From assembly GCA_002946415.1 (NCBI GenBank), contig NJPS01000010.1, positions 868,001-932,000 of the forward strand: 64,000 nucleotides of DNA, written 5' to 3'. The position numbers and the translations under genes are program-made. Position 1 is the stretch's first letter, and each line of letters starts with the position of its first letter. Source of the DNA: Rutstroemia sp. NJR-2017a BVV2 (lineage: Eukaryota; Ascomycota; Leotiomycetes; Helotiales; Rutstroemiaceae). Below, piece after piece: positions 11,459 through 22,356 of this stretch. The notes beneath the pieces are model-generated. The model did not search any database. It was not told the DNA's origin and saw only the letters and a program-made list of their open reading frames with translations.

Positions 11459-13005
11459 ATGAACGCTCAAATCTCATTTATTGTAAGTAATTCTTATTCA
11501 TTTACCCCGTGAAAAAGACCGCAGGATGGGGATATAAAGGCATGTTTGCCCGGGAGACTACCTGCATAGGGCTCCGGGCATTGCATGATTCGGGATTTGG
11601 CCTTTGCCGAAATAATGGAGCATGTCGTCAACTGCACGCCCGATTGCATTCACTTCATCTTCATGGGAGAGAATAGCTGCCTCCTTCACTTTGGTCCAAA
11701 TTTTGTTTCCCTCGTCTCAGGCCAAATTAGGCAACGAGCAAACTGTTCGATTACTTCCTGTATTTTCCTGGTTTTTTACTTGCTTTGTAAATTTCTCCCC
11801 TTTGAACAATGGCTCTCTTTCAGGAAACTCTCGTCAAATTGCATGGTATTAAGGATTATACTGACATCAACCAGGAGGGCGAGTTCAGCCTCATCCACGT
11901 ACCTCTTCCACTGTACTCCTCGCTATTGCAACCAATTTTAAGAGTACTGTTACCTCACAAAGCTGAGGATGACGGAGAGGAGGAGGATCATATCGAAAGG
12001 CTCTCCACAGATAGCGAACATGGCTTTCTTAATATAAGCGTAACACCAATTGAGTGCTCCATAGTCTGTCAAAAATCCTGGGCCGAGACTATATTCCAGC
12101 CCGTTATCGAGGCGCTTCCCAAAGATGAAGTAAACCAGGTTCAAATTTCTGCAGATAGCTATATTGTCTTCTCAGTGAACAGCACCGGTACAGACGCAGG
12201 CCAGCGAGTAATGGATCTAACATCCCCTTTGGCCATGGCCGGGATCCCTATCTTCTTCATCACCACCTACTACACCGATTTCATCCTCGTGCCTTCCAAA
12301 GATCGCCAGACAGTGGGCGCAGCATTATTAGCCCGCGGCTTCGAGTTCTCCGAGGAACAATCGGCCTACGTCGTGCCCACCCCATCATCACATTCCCGCG
12401 TCGGAAGCATAGCATCCAACCCGCCCTCCACCCCTCCTCCATCTAACATCACCGAACTCCAGGCTCGCACCTTCAAGCACCTGAAACGGCGCAATGTCCG
12501 CCCCTTCGTCGAGCCCAACCTCCACCTCATCCAATGTTCCGGCCGCGAGCACATCGAAGACCGGCCCTCCTCCAACGGCAACGGTGTCGCCCACCACAGC
12601 ACCCTCGACAAAATCAACTCCCGCCTGTACATCGGCATCGTCTGCGCGCTGACCATGCAGCCGAAATTCCTCTCCCTAACCATTTCACAGGAGGAGGGCC
12701 CCTCCCTCCTCCTGGACAAAACGCTTTTGCATTTCTTTGGGAACTCGATCCAGGGCGACACAGACGGGGACCTGGTGCCGATTTTCCTCGACCTCGTGGA
12801 TTTGCCGCTCGAGTCGACGGGTATTGTGTGCGGGGTCGCCGGCAAGCTGGTCGATGAGATGAGGATGAATGATTTGGAGTCGACGTTTGGTGCGGAATTG
12901 TCGTATCTGTCGACGGCGAGGGCGGGCGCGGTGATACTTTCACCGGAGGGGTCGGCGAGGGCGTTGGATACACTGCAGCCGTTGTTGGATAAGGAGAGTG
13001 AGTGA
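11459..13005 (+). CDS. ACT-domain protein, CASTOR-like amino-acid sensor family
   Basis: Exon 1 is 11459-11482 (MNAQISFI), followed by a 341-nt intron with a GTAAGT donor, and exon 2 is 11824-13005; the joined product is 401 residues. The short first exon fits the conserved MNAQISF start of this fungal family, so I prefer it to the ATG at 11809, which sits at the acceptor. The protein has two ACT-like parts. The first includes FSLIHVPLPLYSSLLQPILR and ISADSYIVFSVN; the middle reads SPLAMAGIPIFFITTYYTDFILVP, the typical ACT core that binds small ligands. Residues about 190-260 are a Ser/Pro-rich linker. The family resembles animal CASTOR/GATS arginine sensors upstream of TORC1; a sensing role here is inference. 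The second half of the coding region is strongly C-rich. Confidence 0.85.
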
Positions 13006-13507
13006 TTGGATAGAGTTAGGGGTGGTGGGGTATATATAAGAATATCTGGGGATATGATGGTTTGAATAAACAAAACAAGAGAAAGCAAAACAAAACAGAA
13101 AAAGAGAGGAAAAAGAAGAGGAAACGAAAGGAAAAAGAGAGGAGAAGCAAAAAGAAAAAAGAACAGAAAAATGTGCATATGGGAATAGTTTCGGGATCGC
13201 ATCACGATTGATTGATTATGCATGGAAGTATGGAGTTTCTTTCAGTTCGGTGAGTGAGTGGGTGGGTGTATGATGGATAGGATGATCTGAGCATTTTCCG
13301 GGTGTTTTTTTTTGGTTGGGAGGGGATGGATACCTCGAAAAAGTAACTGGAGTTGTGAATTGTTTTTTTTAATTCTTCTCTTCTTTTCTCTTCTCTTTCG
13401 TCTTTTGGACATGGATATGGATGTGATCTGACTTTGGATGTGGATGTGGAATGGAGATTGGGATTAGGATATGGTGTAGAAGGTGGTTTTAAGTAGTTGA
13501 GTAGTTT

Positions 13508-13660
13508 GGTGTGGGGATGAGATGCGACGATGAGATGGGATGAGGTGGGATCAGATGAGGGGAGATGGGATGATATAGAGAAGACGTCTAGGACATGTGG
13601 AACGATGGGATGATATGGAGAGCATATCTCAGTTAGGTGCGTGGAACGATGGGGATAGTG
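13508..13660 (+). repeat. Degenerate G/A-rich short repeats
   Basis: Many near-copies of GATGAGATGGGATGA occur here, including two copies of GATGGGATGATAT followed by RGAGA. The tract is simple-sequence in character and lies in the 3' flank of the ACT-domain gene. Confidence 0.5.
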
Positions 13661-14211
13661 ATATAACTCTTCTCATTAAGCATGAGTTTGTGCTTTGATT
13701 ATTCAGTGAAGATTGTGCTATCTCGTCAAGCCGTAGAATTTCTGAGCTTTTCCCCGTTGGATTCCGGATATATATTTCTCAACAGTCAACCTTATCTCAA
13801 CTCATCACAAGCACAAGCACGAACAGTTCCAACAACTTATTAGAATTCTCCTGCTTTTCTCATAGCTGCTCTTTGGAGACTCAACTTAGCTCGATTCGTT
13901 GTCCTGAAGTTCTCGCCCATCTACAAGAGATACGAAGACCTCCAACAAATGCCCGCTACTTCACCTTTAACAGTCACTTCTGCCCTCAGTTCATCCACAC
14001 AGCATCTATCCTCCAAGGTCTTTCTAAGTACCACTTACATAGCTGTTGTCGAGAAACCTAGATGCTCACCTTTCACCTGATATCCCATCATCCGTCTGTC
14101 TTCCTGCCCAGCTGCTGCGATGCCAGGTTATCTTCCTACATGTGTTGTCGCCTCCCTTCCGTACACATATATGATTTGCACACAGAGGTATCTGCACGAC
14201 TCCAATGCTGA

Positions 14212-14327
14212 TACATCGTGTTTCTTGTACCGTCCAAATCGAACTATCCATCCCATCTTTCCGTGCCAATACATCGTGTATCTCGTGCCGTTCAATCAGA
14301 CCATCCGTCACATCTTTCCACGTGGAA
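14212..14327 (+). repeat. Imperfect 58-bp tandem duplication
   Basis: A unit starting TACATCGTGT at 14212 is followed directly by a second unit at 14270. Both end in ATCTTTCC followed by a diverged tail. The copies differ by scattered substitutions and at least one small indel. No function is visible. Confidence 0.5.
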
Positions 14328-16365
14328 TTTCTGACAAGGACACACACTCGAAAGCTAGAATCATTTGTTTCCTGTTCAAGGTTCATGAAGAATATGGCCA
14401 CCTCTAATCTCAATCTAATATTGTTTGGCAAATAGTACGCACACGCAAAAGGGAAATCTTTCTCACCTGGCCAGCCATGATATCAGATGTAAGCATACAT
14501 AAGCACAACTGACAGAATGGCAGGATGTATTTCACACTCTCCAACCAGCATCGACCCGGTGGTCGTCGAACTCACCAGGAGTATGTGAAGCTATCCAGGC
14601 GACGGGAAGGAAAGAGATTCACTCCCACAACACAGCTCTTATCACCTTGATATTGATATCCTCTGTCGGATCTCCCTCGGCAGACAGCAGGGTAGCCCTG
14701 TATGCATTACACACTTACAAGCAAACCCCCACCCACAGTTGGTCGGAGCCGATGCCGATGTATGTGCTTATGCTTATGCTCATGTTCCAGAATTCCCAGT
14801 ACTTGGCTGTAAAATGACGTGGTGTGTACGAGTTTCTGCATCGGATTTGTGAAAAGAGTCATATAATCAATCAATCGATGGAGTGTCGATTCCATTTCAT
14901 AACTTGCGATGATTGATAAATGGACGGGTATGCAGGAATATGCAGCCTCGGATGGAAAGAGAAGAGAAAATGCAGATGCGAAGAAAAGAAAATGAGAGGG
15001 AGAGAATTCCTGTACAGATTGACAAAGAAGTTCCTCTATTATTATCCCAGATTCACAGCCGACATGAACATCGATTTCTTCGATTTGCATTTTGCCCATG
15101 ATGTGAAAAAGTGGGGAAGCGCGGACGTTTGAGTGGTGAGATCGAGATGGCACTTTGAAATCTTCTTTGGCATCTGGGGAAAACTGTGTGGTTGAGGAAG
15201 GACGTTAATCCTTGTATGACTTTAGCACGGTACATGTACATTGTACGTGTAACAGGATGGCCAATGAAAATAAAGAACGGTGCAGTTTCACAACTTTTCC
15301 TGGATGAAGGTCCTCCATCCGATGTTTGCTTGTATTTGCTATTGTCCCTCATTTTCTCAATGGCCGACGCCCGGCAGATTGCTCTCTTTGTTGTCCGTCG
15401 GTCTCTTCAGCTCTTAGCATCATGAGTCCTACTTGCATCGAGTCTGGATATCGAATACCGAAAGGGACCATGCTAAAAACGATCGAAACTTTGCTGTACG
15501 AAGTACGAGCTGGGTCCTTGTCGTGGAGCTTGGATCCTTTGATTGCCCCAGCATCCGAGAACCAATGGGCATGCGCGGTGGCCTCAAGCTTCCCATCAGC
15601 CAATCAGCGCCGATCGCCGCTCCTCATTTTCGATGCTTCCGATGCGTCGGACGCGGCGATGACATCAACTCGTCGCAGAACCAAGCAAAATCATACCACC
15701 GGGTGGCTTGCAAACGAGCAAATGCATGGAGACCAAGAGAACAAGAGACAAGAGACCAATTCCTTTCAGGTAATCATTACACGGCCTGCGAGAGTATGAG
15801 TACATCTCAAGCTTCCAGTGGCTGAGCTAGCTCCCCAGGACAGCTCGAGAGGGCAAGGTGTGAGGGGTGTGGAACGACGAACTGCCTCTTCATCGGCCAA
15901 CCAAGCAGGAACATGCGCAGTGTACCCAGCACAGTAACCGGTGACTAGAAGTTACAAAGTACCAGTAGCCAGAATTATCCAATTATTGCTTGCGCTGCCC
16001 GTTCCCGGATTCGAGGGCAATCTGGATCCTGCATCTGGCTCCCCCTCCCCTTCCCCCTCCCATTCTGCTTGCTTTCCAAGGTTAATTGCTACTTCTAAGT
16101 TGCTCAACCGCGCGTCATAGCAGGTGCGTCTGCCTATGCCCCATCCTCCATCCATGCTCCATCGTTCCGAGTGTAGCCTTGTTTGATCGAAAGACTATTT
16201 ACTCCTCACTTGCCCTTTGCCTTTCACCTTTCTCCTCTTCTATTTATTTCTCCCCCATCCCTCTTACTTCTTCCTTTCATCCAACAAAGAAGTATTTCCA
16301 TCCCGTCATTTATTCATTTACTTGACGCTTTCACATATACAGAGGAATTGATCGTGATCGTCGAG

Positions 16366-17418
16366 ATGATTGACCCAATGCAAGCTTTCGATATGGAGGG
16401 CTTCGCGAAGAAGACCTCGTCGCTTCTTCTTCCTACCTCTACTCCATCTGTAGCTCCCATCCCGACAGTCATTCCTAAGCCCAACATCACCTACGAGACT
16501 GTGGGTGAATCGGGAACCAAGACATTATGGGTAAGCTTCAACAATCGACGGCGGAATCCTGTCAGGTTACCTTTGCTGACCGGTGGAATAGGTTGTCTTC
16601 GTTATTATGTTCTTGTCAACCCTCAGCTTCGCCTTCCTGGCATGGAGAGTCCCAGTTGTAAGTACCAACCAGAAACCAGCTATGTCCCTTTGCATTTCAT
16701 TAGGCTAACTAGATTCTAGCAAAAACGTCTCTTCCACGTTTTGACCACCTTCATCACCCTCTTCGCAACTCTCTCCTACTTCGCAATGGCCACCGGTGAT
16801 GGAAACAGCTACGCACACATCATTGTCAAGGAAACCCACAACCATACTCCCGCTACCTTCGAGCACATCTACAGACAAGTCTTCTGGGCTCGTTACATCG
16901 ACTGGACCGTTACTACTCCTCTCCTCCTTCTCGATCTTTCCTTCCTTGCTGGTCTCAACGGTGCCAACATTCTCGTTGCAATTGTCGCTGATGTCATCAT
17001 GGTTTTGACCGGTCTTTTCGCCGCGTTCGGAAACAGCGATGGACAGAAATGGGGATGGTACGCTATGGGATGTGCCGCCTACCTAGTCATTGTTTACCAA
17101 TTGGCCATTCCTGGCCGTCGTGCAGTCGCGACCAAGGATGCTAAGACCTCCAAGCTCTTCGCTGCCATTGGAGGCTTCACCTTGATCTTGTGGACTCTTT
17201 ACCCAATTGTTTGGGGCATTGGTGATGGTGCTCGCAAGTGGTCTGTTGACGGTGAAATCATCGCCTATGCTATCCTTGATGTTCTTGCCAAGCCAGTCTT
17301 CGGTTTCTGGCTCTTGTTCGCCCACAGCGGTAATGCTGCTACCTCCATTGATGGATGGTGGAGCCACGGTTTGGGCGGCGAGGGATCCATCCGCATCGAT
17401 GACGATGAGGGTGCTTAA
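16366..17418 (+). CDS. Fungal microbial rhodopsin (proton-pump type opsin)
   Basis: Exons 16366-16530, 16592-16657 and 16720-17418 join in phase 0 and give 309 residues. It is a seven-helix microbial rhodopsin of the plasma membrane that binds all-trans retinal. The helix C motif RYIDW..TTPLLLLD places Asp138, Thr142 and Asp149 at bacteriorhodopsin positions 85, 89 and 96. Arg135 matches Arg82, Asp264 matches Asp212 and Glu256 matches Glu204. Lys268 in LDVLAKPVFGFW is the retinal Schiff-base lysine. Having both the proton acceptor and the carboxylate proton donor predicts an outward light-driven proton pump, like Leptosphaeria rhodopsin and Fusarium CarO, rather than a pure sensor. The first 50 residues are a Ser/Pro-rich N-terminal tail. 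No carotenoid gene is next to it. Confidence 0.97.
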
Positions 17419-18183
17419 ATAGCCCGAACCAACCAATAATTAAGCAGATCGAGTCGACACAGTCAATCCACGAGACTCGAGGTTGCAATCAATCGGGGGT
17501 GGTATGAGATTGTCACGAATGGCAATGATGGATGAAAAGTTCATAAAGATTACGGAATCAATGATGCTTATGGGATGATGTGTCGGCGGGCCTGGCTTTT
17601 CTACTCTTTTTATTTGCATGTCATGACACTCGGGGGAATACGGCATTGGGGTTCTTTATATGATAGTTTTTGCACGCACAATCCCGTTATGGGAAGAACC
17701 ACTAGTGTTCTTTAATTAATACAATTGTGCTATTATGGGATGTTAAGTGTCTACTTTGTCTTGTGTTTGAGTGTGATTCGGAACCGAAATATGTTACTTA
17801 TGTGTGTTCGCCTATGTAAGGTTGAATAGCAGTCGCTCTGACCCTAGAATCTACTAGATCTGTGTTCATCCTCTTCTACAGTATATACTGACTACTTTCT
17901 CTTTCTCTGCCTGTCTACAAGTGCAAAGGGAAATAATATCATATCGTATCATTGAATTGCTGTCCAGGTTCGTATTCTACATACGTTCGTTTTGCGTCCA
18001 CTTCACCTTCGTTGGAAGAAACGGAAAGGAAGAATAAGTTACCAAATTGAGGGGAAAATACACAGAATCACACTCGGACTTAAACTCTGCAAAGTTAAGC
18101 AGTTTTGTTTCATTGCATGTGATATTCCCTGATCAATATTACCATTTTCCCGTACTTACTCCATCTACTCATATTTCCCCAAC

Positions 18184-18225
<42 letters not shown>

Positions 18226-18271
18226 TCAAACCACACTCTCTTACTCACTCACCCCAACTACCCCCCCAAGC
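17419..18271. other. Convergent intergenic region
   Basis: About 850 bp between the 3' ends of the opsin and RNase T2 genes. It contains the CAT microsatellite at 18184-18223 and AT-rich sequence near 17650-17760. No gene is evident. Confidence 0.45.
18184..18223 (+). repeat. (CAT)13 microsatellite
   Basis: An uninterrupted run of about 13 CAT units, visible directly. It lies 50 bp from the 3' end of the RNase T2 gene and outside any coding frame I accept. Confidence 0.95.
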
Positions 18272-19943
18272 TTAAAACCTCAAACTCTCCTGCAACCCAT
18301 ACCCCCCCTTCCCCTCCTCCCTCACACTCCCCACACTCCGCTCCAAATACCGCAACGCCCCCGCCGCCTTCGCACAACTGCTCACACTCCCCCCATTCAC
18401 ATCCGCGCCCACGGGCCTCTTCCTCCCCCACCCGTCGACTCCTCCCCCTAAGCCAGCCGTCCCCGCATCCTGCACCCGCCCCAACACATAATAATAATAC
18501 CACACCTCGCTGACGACAGTGTACCCGGTGTCGGTGCTATTAACCGCTTTCCCGGCCGCCGTATTATTGTACCGCGGCCCGGAGCAGCCGATGTAGGGGA
18601 GGGCGCCGAATTCGGTTGTGAGGGCGTGTTGCAGGGCGGAGAGACTGTAGGTGCTGGTGTTGGAGGGGTGGATGGAGTGCGTGGCGAGGAAGCGGTGGGT
18701 GGGGAGGGAGAGGTAGTAGGAGAGGGCGGTGGGGAGGAAGGTGAGGAGGGTGCTGAGGGAGGTGGGGGAGGTGGCGTTGGAGGAGGAGGAGGCGCCGAAG
18801 CAGGGCGTGTCGAAGGTGGAGAAGCAGGTGGCGTGTTTGGAGAATTCGTGCGCCCAGAGGTACCAGTTGGGGGCGCCTTGGTTGATCCAGTATCTGGGGG
18901 AGGGGGGTTAGTTTGGGGTTTTCTTGGTTGGGAGGTTGAGGGGGAAAGATGGAAGGGGTGATTGGGGGGAGAATGGAGGGGAAGACAAAGGGGAAGATGA
19001 AGGGGAAGATTGAGGGGAAAATTGGGGAGAGGAACATAGGTAAATAGATGGAATGATGAATAGGAAATACATACTTGTTCATGTAGGCTAGTAAATCATA
19101 TTTTCCGGCCTCTTCGATGTACTTTGTGATTGGTGGTCCCTTGTAAGGTGGAACTGGCGTTCCGCTGCTCGTGCCGGTTGTGGTGTTTGGCGACGGCGAG
19201 GGATCGAATTGTCGGCTGTGTGAAGACGTTAGTTAGCTTGATGGCGTTGACTTTTCTTCTTTTCTCTCTTGCTCGTTACTCCTCCCCTGGATCTATTTCC
19301 TTTCTATCCCTTCTCGGTTCCGCACCTTCAGTCTTCTTCCCACCTCCTACCCTTCCCTTTCCCTCTTCTCCATACCCCGCGCAACACAGAAAAGAAAAGC
19401 AGTAAAAGAAAAAACAACCCACTTCAAATCACAATACTGCGTATAACTCCCATTACAGTAATCCGGCCACAGTCCATGCAGCGTCCAAGAATCCTTGGGC
19501 AGCAGCTGCCCGCTCGATTCATACCCGGTATACGTATCCCAGAACTGTGTGCTGAGCACCAAGCCCCCGTACGTTTCTGTGCAGCAGGAATCGGTGACGT
19601 TTGGGTGGGCGAGGGCGCTGCAGGACCAGTGGGGTGTTTCTGGGGGGTGATGTTAGATGGTGTTGGGAGGGGTGTGGAGATGGGGATGGAGGGGGGACAA
19701 GGTTGATGGTAAGGGAATGGGTCAATGGTAGGAGAAGGGAAGGTCAATGGAAGGGAAAAGGGTCAATGGGAGGGAAAATGGTCAATTGGAAAGGGAAGAG
19801 GCAAACAATGTTCTGAGACGAGAGAGATGTAGTAACTTACTCAATTCACAAGTATGGTTCAAAGAGCTCTCGCCATAAAGCGACGCATCAACCAATTGCG
19901 CGAGCAACGGCGACAGCAACGTAACAAGAGTTGAACGATACAT
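18272..19943 (-). CDS. Secreted ribonuclease T2
   Basis: Four exons keep frame: 19943-19841, 19639-19423, 19215-19075 and 18893-18272, giving 360 residues. An N-terminal signal peptide (MYRSTLVTLLSPLLAQLVDA) is followed by the T2 fold. The first catalytic block is SWTLHGLWPDYC and the second is WAHEFSKHATC; the histidines of these CAS motifs carry out the transphosphorylation of RNA, usually without base specificity. Several Cys pairs and N-glycosylation sites (NHT, NVT, NGS, NNT) fit secretion. The second block has HATC where HGTC is usual. There is a C-terminal extension of about 60 residues after the core. All three introns are long for this window (201, 207 and 181 nt), and introns 1 and 3 contain purine-rich tandem repeats. 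The last exon is strongly C-biased on the coding strand. Confidence 0.95.
18976..19032 (+). repeat. Purine-rich tandem repeat inside RNase T2 intron 3
   Basis: Successive near-copies of GGGGAAGA followed by YAA or TGA, period about 14 nt, fill part of intron 3 (18894-19074). On the coding strand this is a C/T-rich tract. Confidence 0.65.
19701..19800 (+). repeat. GGTCAATGG minisatellite inside RNase T2 intron 1
   Basis: At least four units with the core GGTCAATGG (first copy GGTTGATGG, last GGTCAATTGG) are separated by AAGGGA-type spacers, period about 20-24 nt. They account for about half of the 201-nt intron 1 (19640-19840). Confidence 0.75.
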
Positions 19944-20726
19944 TTTTCCCTTTTTCTATACACAGACAAAGTACAACACAATACACCCACAATGAAGACA
20001 CGAGAGAAAAGAAGCAGGAATGCAAACGTCTACCTACCTACCGACCTACCTATTTAAACAAACCATCGCCACACACAACTCAAATGCATGACAGAATATA
20101 ACCTTACGTCTATCTCCAGCTAGTTCCCGAAAACAAGAAGGTGCCTTTTTTACGCCAGGAACCAACCCAATTCCAAGGTAAAAGTCCTGTCATGCAGCGA
20201 ACCCTTCACACGTGGGCCGCCTATCAAATCGGGTGGCCGGTACCGATTGGAACACCTGCCTTTCCGGGTAAAGAGCCAAGGGGCAAGCGGGAAAAGGCGT
20301 CGGAGCGGAGCGAGAAGGTTGTATTTCAGCTGCTGTTTGTTGCTCTGGCATTGTCGTGGAGTCGAGTCTAGATGTGGTCTGCGAGGTTGATGGGGCGTAC
20401 CACAGGTAAGTAAGTGCAGTGCATAACTAATATAAAAGTTGAGGTATGGAGCTCCGTTTAACTTAGTGAGTCACCCGGGGAAGTTTGGTCATAGCATACG
20501 GAAGTATCGACATCAAAATCCGATTTGAGACCTCTTCTTATCTCTACCAACAGTTGCTACCAATATATAAGTCTAAACAGTTCTCACAACAATCCTTAAT
20601 AAATCTACAAGTACTTTTGTGCAGATCAATAAATCAGAGTTAAGTAGATACTAACATCTCAATTTCCTGATTCTGGAGCAGTTGAAGAGTACTGCAGCGG
20701 ACATACTGATAATTCAGAAAATAACA
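19944..20726. other. Divergent intergenic region
   Basis: About 780 bp holding the promoters of the RNase T2 gene (minus) and the 2EXR gene (plus). A short run of CTACCTACCTACCGACCTACCT lies at about 20031-20051. Nothing else recognisable. Confidence 0.4.
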
Positions 20727-21998
20727 ATGGCAACCGAATTCACCAAGTTCCCAGCTCTACCACCAGAGCTACGACGCAGGATTTGGAGGTTCTGCATGCC
20801 AGAAGGCCGCGTCTTGGAATTCGATTATCCTCATCCATATATTATCGCAACGAAATGCACCGTGGGAATAACGTCCAAGGTAAACGCAAGACCACCATCT
20901 ATCACAAGGGTATGCCACGAGTCTCGCGATGTCGCTTTCACAGAAGGTGGATTTCTCTCCGATGTCCAAGCTCGACTCAAAGCACGGGGGGTGCGAGAGC
21001 CAGAAATGTGGTACAAGTACGGGTACACGATCCAACAAATGGACGATCCATGGTTTTGCCCGAAAACAGATACTGTACACCTTCACTGGGATGTCGGCTA
21101 TGACGGTATATTTGGTACGGACTGCCACCAGGTTCCCGCGCTTGTTGCCCATGCTCGAGCTGCACAGGGTGGCTCAATCAGGGCAGATTTACTGCTGTCG
21201 TTCGAAAAAGAGTATTCAACCTTCCTCGATAAGCCGCATCGCCTAGATTATTATGGATGGCCGATCGAGGGCCTCCCCCCAGTTGAACGTTTGGATGGGT
21301 TCAAGGTCTGCCTCTCAATCATCAACATCCACACCACTGACGCTCGAGTTATTGAGTCGGGGCTTTTTGGCGGCCTAGAAACACCCATCCAACTTGTTGA
21401 CGCCTCTGACCGAAAGACCATTCGTCGTATGTATCAGCTGTGGTGGACTACTTTCGAGGATAACCCTAAACTGAAGGACCCGGAGCCGGAGGAGCTATTC
21501 GAAGAGATGATTCTCACTCCCGATGACTTTGAAGCACGTGTTCGCAGGTGGCATGAGGAGATTGAGCTAAGATGGCTTTGGAGAAGACGCTGGCACGGAA
21601 AGTCTCGCTATGGCGTACCGCATCCGATCGAGGCGATTGACTCACCTCAAGATGTGTTCACAGGGCCTAAAATCGACCGGAAGGGAAATGTGGTCACGGG
21701 TCTTGATCAATCGCAGATTCGTATGCCGGAGCACGCATTCAACAAGGAACATCCGTGGGTACAGGACGTCCTTCAAGAAATGCCACGTTTTCAGGCTATG
21801 ATCATGTTTCGTTACTGTGCTGCCAAGTGCTATGCTATGGGACGTCCAGAAGTACCAAAAGATTGGGGCGCTAACAGCGACACCCTCGGCTCGTATGATA
21901 ACCCTGACTGGGAGATGGAGAGATTGTTTAGGAAGAACCCGTTTACGTTTGACCCCGCATCTTATTCAAAATCCCCTCCCTCTACCGAGTCTCCTTAA
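20727..21998 (+). CDS. 2EXR domain-containing protein
   Basis: A single exon. I start at the ATG at 20727 (MATEFTKF), 423 residues, because the domain begins at once; an in-frame ATG at 20682 would add 15 residues. The N-terminus FTKFPALPPELRRRIWRFCMP and the later RVCHESRDVAF are the two halves of the 2EXR domain, about residues 5-85, widespread and often expanded in filamentous ascomycetes. Its molecular function is not established. The rest is rich in Trp, Tyr and charged residues with no motif I can name. It stands alone between RNase T2 and HapX genes and shares no obvious pathway with them. Confidence 0.87.
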   Translation: MATEFTKFPALPPELRRRIWRFCMPEGRVLEFDYPHPYIIATKCTVGITSKVNARPPSITRVCHESRDVAFTEGGFLSDVQARLKARGVREPEMWYKYGYTIQQMDDPWFCPKTDTVHLHWDVGYDGIFGTDCHQVPALVAHARAAQGGSIRADLLLSFEKEYSTFLDKPHRLDYYGWPIEGLPPVERLDGFKVCLSIINIHTTDARVIESGLFGGLETPIQLVDASDRKTIRRMYQLWWTTFEDNPKLKDPEPEELFEEMILTPDDFEARVRRWHEEIELRWLWRRRWHGKSRYGVPHPIEAIDSPQDVFTGPKIDRKGNVVTGLDQSQIRMPEHAFNKEHPWVQDVLQEMPRFQAMIMFRYCAAKCYAMGRPEVPKDWGANSDTLGSYDNPDWEMERLFRKNPFTFDPASYSKSPPSTESP

Positions 21999-22356
21999 TC
22001 AAAAATGAGGAAAGAGTTCTATGAGGCGTTGAAGAAACGAACGGAGGATAGACGAAATTCGTAATAATATAGTAAGATATCAGTTTGTCAGAATAGAATG
22101 AAAGAAGAGAGAGTAGTACCAACTTCATATAATATATTTTCATTTCAGGTTGATTCTCGATCATTTGAGATATATTGTTCTCTTGATAAAATGCCATATT
22201 CTTTACAGCTCTACTAACCTTAACTAGTTCCTCGCAGATCCAATGGTATCTCTCTTAACAGTATCGTCTCTTGTTACCGTACAAAAGTGTGAACCTCGTT
22301 CATCATTACTCGTGATTCAATTAAATATATGCAGCAAAAACTCGTGATATCCAACC
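21999..22356. other. Convergent intergenic region
   Basis: About 360 bp, AT-rich, between two converging genes. It presumably contains both 3' UTRs. Nothing else seen. Confidence 0.4.

Larger units (their letters stand above)
13006..16365. other. 3.4-kb region upstream of the opsin gene
   Basis: No convincing gene. Visible features are a purine-only-like tract at 13067-13170 just after the ACT-domain gene, GATGGGATGA-type degenerate repeats at about 13508-13660, and an imperfect 58-bp tandem duplication at 14212-14327. A C/T-rich leader runs from about 16140 to 16365 before the opsin start. Open frames of up to 157 codons (for example 15326-15799) look non-coding. The size suggests a large regulatory region or an unannotated RNA, but nothing in the sequence proves either. 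Confidence 0.4.

Noticed and set aside
12366..13223. 285-codon minus-strand ORF rich in Phe, Leu and Ser
   Set aside because: It is antisense to the ACT-domain coding region and to a purine-rich tract, which explains its composition.
18564..19082. 172-codon minus-strand ORF rich in Pro, His and Leu
   Set aside because: It is an out-of-frame reading of the C-rich RNase T2 exon 4 and its repeat-filled intron.
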